Source: Moraxella catarrhalis (GTDB lineage Bacteria; Pseudomonadota; Gammaproteobacteria; Pseudomonadales; Moraxellaceae). From it: DNA of 56,423 nucleotides. The notes beneath the pieces were generated by a model. That model was given only the letters and a program-made list of their open reading frames with translations, had not been told where the DNA came from and ran no database searches. The stretch lies in contig NZ_LXHE01000026.1 in assembly GCF_001656295.1 (NCBI RefSeq), forward strand, positions 1 through 56,423, written 5' to 3'. Position 1 is the stretch's first letter, and every line of letters begins with the position of its first letter. Positions 20,797-28,059 of the stretch are shown one piece after another. The position numbers were made by a program, and so were the translations under genes.

Positions 20797-20828
20797 AACT
20801 GGCTCGTAAAAATAAAGGAAGATGGGTT

Positions 20829-20834
20829 ATTATA
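20829..20834 (-). promoter_or_regulatory. -10 element of the ileS promoter
   Basis: TATAAT read on the minus strand, 33 bases before the ileS ATG. The -35 region is weak. A GGAAG ribosome-binding-like sequence lies between it and the start. Confidence 0.5.
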
Positions 20835-20886
20835 GCCTAGCTCACAACATTTATAAAGACAAAATTTACCTCAACTACCCAAATGA

Positions 20887-22116
20887 TTATTGATAAATTT
20901 TAGGGTAGTAAGTTTTGTAATAACCCTCCAGTTTATCATTATCTACCTTATAGATATGAACAACATCTAAATTTTTATCAATCATAACAGACAACATTAA
21001 TAAAAAACAAACAATCACACCATAAAAATAAATCAAAAATCCATTATTTAACACCCAAGTCGTCAAAAAAACACCAATGGGAATAAACACAATACAACAC
21101 GCCAAAAAGATAAATTCAAAACTGGCACGAATATCCTTTGGGGTTGCTGTACAGCGAATATGGGTACTGTTAATATTAAACATTACCACCCCAACACCCA
21201 TCATTATTAATGCCATGCAAAACAGATAAAATCCGTCCAACAAAGACAATAAAATCCCAATCGCAACCAATACAATGCTACACACCACACTTTTATGACT
21301 GCCAATTTTTTTATTGAATAATTTTAGAAAGTAAACACTACCCAATATCATTCCAATACCAAAACAACCCTCACTAATACCGATATAAAATGCAGGTAAT
21401 TTAAATTTATTTGCTATATTATAGGGAATGATATAAGCAATCATTGGGGTGATGATAAAATTAGCCAGCAATGATACCAAAACCATCAATCTTTCAATGG
21501 GATTTTTAAGTAATATTTTAAAGGTATTTTTTGATTGTTTTTCTAAGTTTTCCTGCAATTTTATATTTTTTATACCATAAAACAAAATGCCACTTATAAA
21601 AGATAAAATAATACAAGCACATATAATTTGATGTGCACCAAAATAATGAATGATAAACCCAGAAATAGCGGGAGACAAGATGGTATTGATGGAATTGACA
21701 AATCCACGCACCTTAAAACCATTTGATTTATTGTTACCACCATACAAGTCATTGGTAAGGCTTGTCCCTAACGGATTTAAAAGAATGGTAAAAATAGAAC
21801 TAATAACAAAAATTATACCAAAAATAAAATAATTATGAATAAATAATAATGGCAAAAAAGATAATAAGCAAATAACACAAAAACACAGTAATATCTTTTT
21901 ACTATGAATGGTAAATTTTGGTTGACTGCACACCCAAGAAAACAACAACAATGCCAACACCTGACACGCCCAAGAAGTTCCAATAAAAACCCCCAAATGC
22001 TGGGGGTTTTTAAATACGGTAAGCATTAACCAAGCAAACAAAAAACCAACGGTTCTAATACTTGTATTCAGTACTATTTCTGCAACTTGATAAACATAAA
22101 AATCCCTATGCTTCAT
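20887..22116 (-). CDS. MFS transporter of the peptide-modification operon
   Basis: A 409-residue membrane protein with about 12 predicted transmembrane segments and typical MFS turns (for example the segment GNNKSNGFKVRGFVNS between helices 4 and 5). The ATG at 22116 (MKHRDFYVYQ) is preferred because it overlaps the preceding gene's stop by 11 bases; an upstream start would lie inside that gene. AT content and codon use are clearly different from the flanking housekeeping genes. In context it is the likely exporter of the modified peptide or an immunity pump; this is inferred only from gene order. It is the last gene before ileS. Confidence 0.8.
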   Translation of the reverse strand: MKHRDFYVYQVAEIVLNTSIRTVGFLFAWLMLTVFKNPQHLGVFIGTSWACQVLALLLFSWVCSQPKFTIHSKKILLCFCVICLLSFLPLLFIHNYFIFGIIFVISSIFTILLNPLGTSLTNDLYGGNNKSNGFKVRGFVNSINTILSPAISGFIIHYFGAHQIICACIILSFISGILFYGIKNIKLQENLEKQSKNTFKILLKNPIERLMVLVSLLANFIITPMIAYIIPYNIANKFKLPAFYIGISEGCFGIGMILGSVYFLKLFNKKIGSHKSVVCSIVLVAIGILLSLLDGFYLFCMALIMMGVGVVMFNINSTHIRCTATPKDIRASFEFIFLACCIVFIPIGVFLTTWVLNNGFLIYFYGVIVCFLLMLSVMIDKNLDVVHIYKVDNDKLEGYYKTYYPKIYQ

Positions 22117-22507
22117 TGTCTTTTCCTTGTAGATATTTCTTGTACACTTCATCAAGCACAACAGCAGCATTCATTGCTCTTGTAAACCCACTGAATATTG
22201 CGTTTTGTATCAATATTTCTTGAATTTCTTCTTTTGTAATACCAAGCTTATAAGCAGCTAGCCCCTGAAATGACAATTGCCTTTCTGAACTACCCATAGC
22301 AATAAGTGCTGATAATGTTGCTATATGCCGTTCTTTAATGCTCAAAACACCTCTTTGATAAATATTTCCATAAATTGAATCAATAAGCATTTCAACTAAA
22401 TCTGGTGCTATTGGGTATAAATCATCGTTTAGCCTTCTTACTGCATCGTCATTAAATCTTTGCATCAATTCGATGGTTTCTTTGGATAACTTATCTGTTA
22501 ATTTCAT
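22106..22507 (-). CDS. Carboxymuconolactone decarboxylase-fold protein without cysteines
   Basis: A 133-residue protein with the CMD layout: LYPIAPDLVEMLIDSIYGNIYQ, then SIKERHIATLSALIAMGSSERQL (about residues 57-79) and GITKEEIQEILIQNAIFSGF (about 88-107). The family's usual H in the QL-x-x-H position is replaced (QLSFQG). There is no cysteine anywhere, so it cannot be an AhpD-like peroxidase. Its start overlaps the HExxH gene's stop by 17 bases and its stop overlaps the MFS start, so the three are translationally coupled. Possible roles are an accessory enzyme in peptide tailoring or a small-molecule decarboxylase/isomerase; not determinable from sequence. Confidence 0.75.
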   Translation of the reverse strand: MKLTDKLSKETIELMQRFNDDAVRRLNDDLYPIAPDLVEMLIDSIYGNIYQRGVLSIKERHIATLSALIAMGSSERQLSFQGLAAYKLGITKEEIQEILIQNAIFSGFTRAMNAAVVLDEVYKKYLQGKDNEA

Positions 22508-23498
22508 TAGGCATATCCTTTAATTCTTTGTAACAGTTCTCAATTATGGCACTTCCCAAATTCGTTAATTTTCCATTTTTGGAAATAACATCATAGCAAG
22601 CTAAAAATTGTTCCTTATTTTTATTGATATGAGAAATCAGATCATCGTAAGAATATTGAGTATTTTGTTTTTTGATAATTTGATTAAAAAATCGTGCTAT
22701 TCTATACAAAACAAAAGCTGCGTGATATATACCATTCATTGTTCTTAAGCCAGTTCTAAGGGGTGATGGATAACGCTCATCATCTGAGTTAAGCACAACT
22801 TCATCATGTATCATTACAGATAACAATATTTGATGAGCAGATTCGTGTATAATCTTATCTAAGATAAACAAATCATCTTTATCAACAAAAATATCTTCAT
22901 TGAAAAAAATACAGCCTAGTTTATCAAAGTCACTTCCAGAATAAACCATTTCTTGACTATCTTTAAAGTCTACACCAAATACATATATATCATCCACTAT
23001 ATTGTCAATTTCCATATAAGTTTCAAAATCAATATCCTTAATAAAATTCATAAGATTATTAATTTTTAACTTATACTCATCAATTAAATTAACATTAATT
23101 GGTTTGCAGGAAAATTCATAAGCATCATCATTAATTTTATTAAACTGATTTAAGTACAGGTTGCCCACATCTCCCACACCAGAGAAAATTATTTTTTCTC
23201 TATCATAAAACGAGATAAATTTATTAAAAGAAATAAACACATCATTTATTTCATAAATATTATTTTTTGTAATTGATTTAACAAGGTGATTAATAAAGTG
23301 GAATAAGATACCTCCCAATATGGAGTGAGATTCTGCAAACTCTATATTTTTGGCTATATTTTTCTTGAAATCTTTATCTAAGATTTCATCGCAAACATCC
23401 AACAAATAATAAAAAGAATCTACAATCTTTTTATTATTTGCACCACGCAATACAATTGCCAAAGATTGGTTTGGATTATAAATATCATTAAAATTCAT
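22491..23498 (-). CDS. HExxH-motif protein, candidate peptide beta-hydroxylase
   Basis: A 335-residue protein without signal peptide. The metal motif is HESAH (218-222) in DKIIHESAHQILLS, followed by a conserved block SPLRTGLRTMNGIYHAAFVLYRIARFF with a candidate third ligand H259. This HExxH ... SPLR ... G-x-x-H-x-x-F-V layout matches the HEXXH-motif family found beside RiPP precursors, members of which are annotated as 2-oxoglutarate-dependent peptide beta-hydroxylases rather than proteases. The N-terminal 200 residues are helical, lysine and asparagine rich, and might bind the leader peptide. It follows the 31-residue peptide gene across an attenuator-like hairpin. Family assignment is from motif recall, not a search. 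Confidence 0.7.
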   Translation of the reverse strand: MNFNDIYNPNQSLAIVLRGANNKKIVDSFYYLLDVCDEILDKDFKKNIAKNIEFAESHSILGGILFHFINHLVKSITKNNIYEINDVFISFNKFISFYDREKIIFSGVGDVGNLYLNQFNKINDDAYEFSCKPINVNLIDEYKLKINNLMNFIKDIDFETYMEIDNIVDDIYVFGVDFKDSQEMVYSGSDFDKLGCIFFNEDIFVDKDDLFILDKIIHESAHQILLSVMIHDEVVLNSDDERYPSPLRTGLRTMNGIYHAAFVLYRIARFFNQIIKKQNTQYSYDDLISHINKNKEQFLACYDVISKNGKLTNLGSAIIENCYKELKDMPNEINR

Positions 23499-23526
23499 TC
23501 ATCGTCCTTAATACTTAATCAATAAA

Positions 23527-23562
23527 AAAAAAGACACCAGATTTTAACCCAGTGTCTTTTTG
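23527..23562 (-). terminator. Attenuator-like hairpin between peptide and HExxH genes
   Basis: AAAAAGACAC and GTGTCTTTTT form a 10-bp stem that extends to 13 bp with two wobble pairs. On the minus strand it ends in nine T. It lies 8 bases after the small-peptide stop and 28 bases before the HExxH gene. A leaky terminator at this position would give more peptide than enzyme, as in many bacteriocin and RiPP operons. Confidence 0.7.
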
Positions 23563-23569
23563 ATTGGCA

Positions 23570-23665
23570 TTACTTCTTATCTTTAACACCAATTGTCATA
23601 ATTGTTTTGCAGTTTGATTGGTTTTTAAGCCCAACAACTTTGCTTAGGTCTAATTGCTTTAACAT
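23570..23665 (-). CDS. 31-residue candidate RiPP precursor peptide
   Basis: A short ORF at the head of the AT-rich operon. The N-terminal part is MLKQLDLSKVVGLKN, resembling a leader; the rest has a single cysteine (C19), a TIMTIG segment (21-26) and the lysine-rich end KDKK. AAGGA lies eight bases before the ATG, a good ribosome-binding site. A TTGACA-N18-TAGAAT promoter lies about 70 bases upstream. An attenuator hairpin follows the stop. There is no signal peptide and no double-glycine cleavage site, so any leader removal must use another route. The candidate modified residues for a beta-hydroxylase would be N15-N18, D6 or D29, but this is a guess. Confidence 0.65.
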   Translation of the reverse strand: MLKQLDLSKVVGLKNQSNCKTIMTIGVKDKK

Positions 23666-23737
23666 AACATATTCCTTATATAAATGAAAAAGATAAACAC
23701 CATAACCTAAAATACCTCATCAGCCTATGGTTCTTTG

Positions 23738-23767
23738 ATTCTAAGTTAAAAAAAAACAAGATGTCAA
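23738..23767 (-). promoter_or_regulatory. Promoter of the peptide-modification operon
   Basis: On the minus strand, a perfect -35 TTGACA (plus 23762-23767) is followed after 18 bases by TAGAAT (plus 23738-23743), five of six to the sigma-70 consensus. The expected start site is about 65 bases before the peptide ATG. Confidence 0.65.
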
Positions 23768-23846
23768 GAATTTTTTATAAATTAGCATAATTTTTTTATT
23801 AAACCATTGTTTTTAATATATTTTTTTCAATATTCAACCCAAAAAA

Positions 23847-23955
23847 AGCGGTATCAGCAAGGTTTAGGGTGTTTTTGTAGTCAATGGACTCAGTCATGGC
23901 GTATCTCGCTTTTGGCTAAATTTAGTAAACTGCCTATTATAAGACAAAATTAAGA
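23847..23955 (-). pseudogene. Orphan 5' end of ileS with promoter region
   Basis: Starting at the ATG at 23897 the minus strand reads MTESIDYKNTLNLADTAF, nearly the first 19 residues of the intact IleRS (MTDQITDYKNTLNLADTTF). After the 17th codon, at 23847, the similarity stops and an unrelated AT-rich tail ends in a stop. Upstream, the stretch TTTTGTCTTATAA (plus about 23937-23950) also resembles the region before intact ileS (plus about 20855-20870). This is a native ileS start left behind when the island and a different ileS copy were inserted. Confidence 0.85.
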
Positions 23956-24157
23956 AAGTTACAAAGTATTTGGTGGGGGCGGATGGAATATTATCAAATA
24001 CAAAATATAAATATAATTCCTTATCATCTCAAAAAGCAGCATAAATGTGATATTTACAATCGGCTTCATTTTTAAGAGGCTGAAAAAGTTTTGATACTTT
24101 TTATCATGCTAAGTATAGTACAATATTAACATTATTTTTGAGTGATTTGGAGTGCGT

Positions 24158-25459
24158 ATGAGCTGGTTTCCAAAATGGCAACCTTATACAGGTGATATTA
24201 ACACACAGCCTGTGGCAACGAATGAATATCTGCCAGTTGGGCAGAGCATCATGTTGGGCTTGCAGCATGTCTTGGCGATGTTTGGGGCGACGGTCCTTGC
24301 GCCTTTATTGATGGGCTTTGATGCCAATCTTGCGATTATGATGAGCGGGATTTGTACCATCTTATTTTTTATTATGACAGGTGGTAGAGTCCCCAGTTAT
24401 TTGGGCTCAAGCTTTGCGTTTATTGGCGTAGTTGCAGCAGCCACAGCACACGCAACTGGCAGCGGCGCAAACCCAAATCTGTCGGTGGCATTGGGTGGTA
24501 TCATCGCTTGCGGTATTTTATATGCTGCCATCGGTTTTGTGGTCATGGCGACAGGCACGCAGTGGATCGAAAAACTCATGCCGCCCGTGGTGACAGGTGC
24601 GGTGGTGATGATCATCGGTCTAAACCTAGCGCCCGTTACCGTGAGCGGTGTACAAGGCAAGCCCTTTGAGCTATGGATGGCGCTGATTACCGTCTTATGT
24701 ATGGGCATGATTGCTGTTTTTGCGCGCGGGTTTTTGCAGCGCCTGCTTTTATTGATTGGACTTGTGATGGCGTATGTAATTTATGCAATCGCTGCCAATG
24801 TTTTGGGCTTGGGTGAGCCGATTAATTTTGCCCTAATCGCAGATGCGGCTTGGTTTGGGATGCCAAATTTTAGTAGCCCAACTTTTGATGTCAACGCCAT
24901 GCTGATCATCGCACCTGTGGCATTCATCTTGGTGGCTGAAAACCTTGGGCACATCAAGGCTGTGGGCGCAATGACAGGCGAAAATCTGACGCCGCATCTT
25001 GGCAAGGCATTTGTCGCTGATGGTGTGGCGACGGCATTATCAGCAGGCGTGGGCGGCACGGGTATGACCACGTATGGCGAAAATATCGGTGTGATGGCGG
25101 TAACGCGCGTGTACTCGACGCTGATTTTTGTGATTGCAGGGGTCTTTGCAATGGTTTTGGGTTTCTCGCCAAAATTTGGTGCCATGATTCAGACCATCCC
25201 TGGTCCTGTTTTGACTGGAGCATCCATTGTGGTCTTTGGTTTGATCACCATTGCTGGCGCAAAGATTTGGATTGATAACAAAGTGAATTTTGCCAATAAC
25301 AAAAACCTGATGGTCGCTGCCATCACGGTGATTTTGGGTACGGGTGATTTTGGCTTGATGATTGGCGAATTTAATTTGGGTGGGATTGGGACTGCGACTT
25401 TTGCTGCAATCATTTTGCACTGGTTTTTGAGTCTAAGAGAGCTAGATAATATACATTAA
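24158..25459 (+). CDS. uraA: Uracil/xanthine permease, NCS2 family
   Basis: A 433-residue inner-membrane transporter with about 14 transmembrane segments. The family signature GLQHVLAMFGATVLAPLLMG lies near the N-terminus, and VAENLGHIKAVGAMTGENL (about residues 250-270) holds the substrate-site glutamate of UraA-like proteins; GVGGTGMTTYGENIGV follows. The proton-coupled substrate is most likely uracil. The start at 24158 has GGAG six bases upstream; the GTG at 24152 would be too close to that site. A strong terminator follows. Confidence 0.92.
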   Translation: MSWFPKWQPYTGDINTQPVATNEYLPVGQSIMLGLQHVLAMFGATVLAPLLMGFDANLAIMMSGICTILFFIMTGGRVPSYLGSSFAFIGVVAAATAHATGSGANPNLSVALGGIIACGILYAAIGFVVMATGTQWIEKLMPPVVTGAVVMIIGLNLAPVTVSGVQGKPFELWMALITVLCMGMIAVFARGFLQRLLLLIGLVMAYVIYAIAANVLGLGEPINFALIADAAWFGMPNFSSPTFDVNAMLIIAPVAFILVAENLGHIKAVGAMTGENLTPHLGKAFVADGVATALSAGVGGTGMTTYGENIGVMAVTRVYSTLIFVIAGVFAMVLGFSPKFGAMIQTIPGPVLTGASIVVFGLITIAGAKIWIDNKVNFANNKNLMVAAITVILGTGDFGLMIGEFNLGGIGTATFAAIILHWFLSLRELDNIH

Positions 25460-25546
25460 GTAAAATTTTCGTGATTTATGAGAAAATTTGTCATATAATC
25501 TATACAATTTGCCAAGTAGGGTAATTTCAAAGAGTGGTAATAAAAC

Positions 25547-25577
25547 AAAGGATGGTGATTTCGCCATCCTTTTTTTG
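25547..25577 (+). terminator. Terminator of uraA
   Basis: AAAGGATGG and CCATCCTTT form a nine-base stem with a 9-base loop, followed by seven T. It lies about 90 bases after the uraA stop and just before the next gene. Confidence 0.85.
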
Positions 25578-25589
25578 GATTGAAAAAAT

Positions 25590-27092
25590 ATGTACGATAA
25601 TTCTATATCTTGTTTGGCTCAGCCTGGATTTGTTGATGGACTGCATTGTGTTGTGACGACTGTGAGCGCGCCGCTTTGGGATGTGCTTATTTGGATGTTG
25701 ATTGGCATTGGTTTATTTTTTACGCTGTTTTCGGGCGTGGCGCAGTTTCGACTGTTTGGTCGTAGTATCAAATCTATGCTGGGCAGCCGCGCCAATCATG
25801 ACGATGACGCGGGCATTTCAGGCTTTCAAGCATTCGTGACAGGGCTTGCAAGCCGTGTAGGCGTGGGTAATGTCGCAGGTGTTGCGATCGCCATCAGCAT
25901 CGGCGGCGCAGGGGCAGTGTTTTGGATGTGGCTGATTGCTTTGATCGGTATGTGTTCGGCATTGGCGGAGTCAAGCTTGGCGCAGTTATTTAAGGTGCGT
26001 GATGGTAGCACTGGTCAGTTTCGCGGTGGGCCGGCGTATTATATCGAGCAGGGACTTGGTCAAAAGTGGCTGGGGCTTTTATTTGCGTTGGCGCTGATTG
26101 TGTGCTTTGGTTTTGTGTATCAGTCGATTCAATCAAACACCATTACGCTCGCCATGCAGTCAGCTTCAGGCTGTGCCGCTGAAGATCCGACTTGCCAAAG
26201 TCAGTGGCAAATTTATAAGCATATGGTTGGCGCGCTGTTGGTGGTTTTGACAGCACCGATCATTTTTGGCGGTATTCGCCGCGTCGCCAAGATTGCAGAA
26301 GTGGTCGTGCCGATCATGGCGCTGATCTATCTACTGGTAGCCTTGGTGATCATTGTCATGAATATCGGTGCGCTGCCATCGGTGATTGCGCTGATTTTTG
26401 AGCAGGCATTTGCCTTTGAGGCGGCAGGTGGTGGACTGTTTGGTTCGATGGTGTCTGTCGCCATGATGCAGGGCATCAAGCGCGGTTTGTATTCAAATGA
26501 AGCAGGTCAAGGCTCTGCACCCAATGCCGCTGCCGCTGCTAGTGTAAGACACCCTTTGGATCAGGGCATGATCCAGATGTTTGGGGTATTTGTGGATACT
26601 TTGATTGTCTGTTCATGCACAGCGTTTATTATTTTGCTGGCACAAATGCCTGAAAATGCAGCCAATTTATCTGGCATTCAGCTGACGCAGGCAGCACTTG
26701 AAAGTCATGTGGGTAGCTGGGGTCAGTATTTCTTGGCGACGATTTTATTTATTTTTGCTTTTTCAACGATCATCGGTAACTATGCTTATGCCGAGTCAAA
26801 TATGCAATTTTTGAAAAACAATACCACAGTTTTGACGCTGTTTCGCATGGCGGTACTGGGGTTTGTGTATTTTGGTGCGGTGGTGAAAGTCGATGTCGTT
26901 TGGGATATGGGCGATTTGACCATGGGGACGATGGCGTTTATTAACTTGATCGCCATTACGCTGCTTTCGCGATATGTGTTTGTGCTGATTCGTGACTATC
27001 AATCACAGCTAAAATCAGGCGTGGCACATCCTGTATTTAAGCTGGATAACTACCCTGAACTCAAGCAAAAAGTAAAATCAGATATTTGGTAA
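25590..27092 (+). CDS. Alanine/glycine:cation symporter (AGCS family)
   Basis: A 500-residue sodium-coupled amino-acid symporter. GFQAFVTGLASRVGVGNVAGVAIAI (about residues 76-100) and GPAYYIEQGLG are signature stretches, and KRGLYSNEAGQGSAPNAAA (about residues 297-315) is the highly conserved AGCS loop. The family transports alanine or glycine with Na+ or H+. The first 30 residues are unusual in carrying two cysteines before the first helix. It is convergent with liuE, sharing a perfect hairpin. Confidence 0.93.
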   Translation: MYDNSISCLAQPGFVDGLHCVVTTVSAPLWDVLIWMLIGIGLFFTLFSGVAQFRLFGRSIKSMLGSRANHDDDAGISGFQAFVTGLASRVGVGNVAGVAIAISIGGAGAVFWMWLIALIGMCSALAESSLAQLFKVRDGSTGQFRGGPAYYIEQGLGQKWLGLLFALALIVCFGFVYQSIQSNTITLAMQSASGCAAEDPTCQSQWQIYKHMVGALLVVLTAPIIFGGIRRVAKIAEVVVPIMALIYLLVALVIIVMNIGALPSVIALIFEQAFAFEAAGGGLFGSMVSVAMMQGIKRGLYSNEAGQGSAPNAAAAASVRHPLDQGMIQMFGVFVDTLIVCSCTAFIILLAQMPENAANLSGIQLTQAALESHVGSWGQYFLATILFIFAFSTIIGNYAYAESNMQFLKNNTTVLTLFRMAVLGFVYFGAVVKVDVVWDMGDLTMGTMAFINLIAITLLSRYVFVLIRDYQSQLKSGVAHPVFKLDNYPELKQKVKSDIW

Positions 27093-27100
27093 TTTAACCG

Positions 27101-27148
27101 CTTAATAATAAAAATCCAGTTTAGATAAACTGGATTTTTATTATTAAG
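27101..27148. terminator. Bidirectional terminator, 22-bp perfect stem
   Basis: A perfect inverted repeat of 22 bases per arm around AGAT, with A-rich and T-rich flanks on both sides. It separates the convergent AGCS gene and liuE, and the liuE stop codon lies inside one arm. Confidence 0.9.
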
Positions 27149-28046
27149 CTTCTCGTTTTTTCCAATAAGCAATGGCAGCATTTGAGCGCGTCGGTCTGCC
27201 AAGCCGCTCCATGATTGCTTTGCCTGCCTGCATGAGCGCCTCTTCGTCAATGCCTGTGTCATAGCCCATGTTGGTGAGTAGATAATGCAAATCTTCTGTC
27301 GAAACATTACCAGAAGCGCCTTTGGCATAAGGGCAGCCGCCCAATCCAGCAATCGATGAGTCAAAGGTGCGAATGCCCATTTTAAGCGACGCATAAACAT
27401 TGGCGATCGCCATCCCATACGTGTTATGAAAATGCCCAGCCAACTGACCGGCGTCAAAGCGCTCAAGGCAGGCATCCCAGACCGCCTCGACGCGGTCTGG
27501 CGTGGCTGTGCCAATCGTCTCGCCCAGTGAGACTTCATAGCAGCCCATATCCAGTAGCCGACCTGTCACCTCGGCGACAGCGCTTGGGTCGATCGCGCCT
27601 TCATAAGGGCAGTCGACCATGCATGATACATAGCCGCGCACCCGCACGCCGTCAGATTTGGCGCGGCTCATGATGTCTTTAAAGCGCTCAAGGCTCTCGG
27701 CGATTGAGCAGTTGATGTTTTTTTGGGTGAAAGTTTCGCTGGCTCCTGTAAAAATCGCTACCTCTTGGCAACCTACAGCGCGGGCGGCTTCATAGCCGCG
27801 TAAATTAGGCGTCAGCAGGCTAAAATTAATCCCGTCAGGTTTTGAGATTTTTTCATAAATCTCGGTGCTGCCCGCCATTTGTGGCACCCACTTTGGCGAA
27901 ACACAAGAACCCACTTCAATATCTTTTAGACCAGTTCTGATTAGATTTTCAATCAAAGTGATCTTGTCTTGCATGTCAAGCACGACTGACTCATTTTGAA
28001 GTCCATCTCGTGCGCCAACCTCGACAATTCTTACAAAATTATCCAT
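27144..28046 (-). CDS. liuE: Hydroxymethylglutaryl-CoA lyase
   Basis: A 300-residue TIM-barrel enzyme that splits HMG-CoA into acetyl-CoA and acetoacetate, the last step of leucine breakdown. The N-terminal active-site motif is VEVGARDGLQNE and the cysteine loop is GLGGCPYAKGASGN (about residues 228-241), both diagnostic. Three consecutive ATG codons are available; the third (28046) has AGGAG seven bases upstream and is preferred. It overlaps nothing if this start is used, following liuD by 13 bases. Confidence 0.95.
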   Translation of the reverse strand: MDNFVRIVEVGARDGLQNESVVLDMQDKITLIENLIRTGLKDIEVGSCVSPKWVPQMAGSTEIYEKISKPDGINFSLLTPNLRGYEAARAVGCQEVAIFTGASETFTQKNINCSIAESLERFKDIMSRAKSDGVRVRGYVSCMVDCPYEGAIDPSAVAEVTGRLLDMGCYEVSLGETIGTATPDRVEAVWDACLERFDAGQLAGHFHNTYGMAIANVYASLKMGIRTFDSSIAGLGGCPYAKGASGNVSTEDLHYLLTNMGYDTGIDEEALMQAGKAIMERLGRPTRSNAAIAYWKKREA

Positions 28047-28059
28047 CATCATACTCCTA

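Noticed and set aside
22106-22507. Alkylhydroperoxidase (AhpD) activity for the CMD-fold protein
   Set aside because: The protein contains no cysteine, so the CxxC chemistry is impossible.
22491-23498. Ordinary zinc metalloprotease because of HExxH
   Set aside because: No signal peptide, no prodomain, no Met-turn; the residues after the motif (SPLR...YHAAF) and the gene neighbourhood fit the peptide-modification family better.
20887-23955. The AT-rich island as a transposon
   Set aside because: There is no transposase and no terminal inverted repeat; the flanks are ileS-derived instead.
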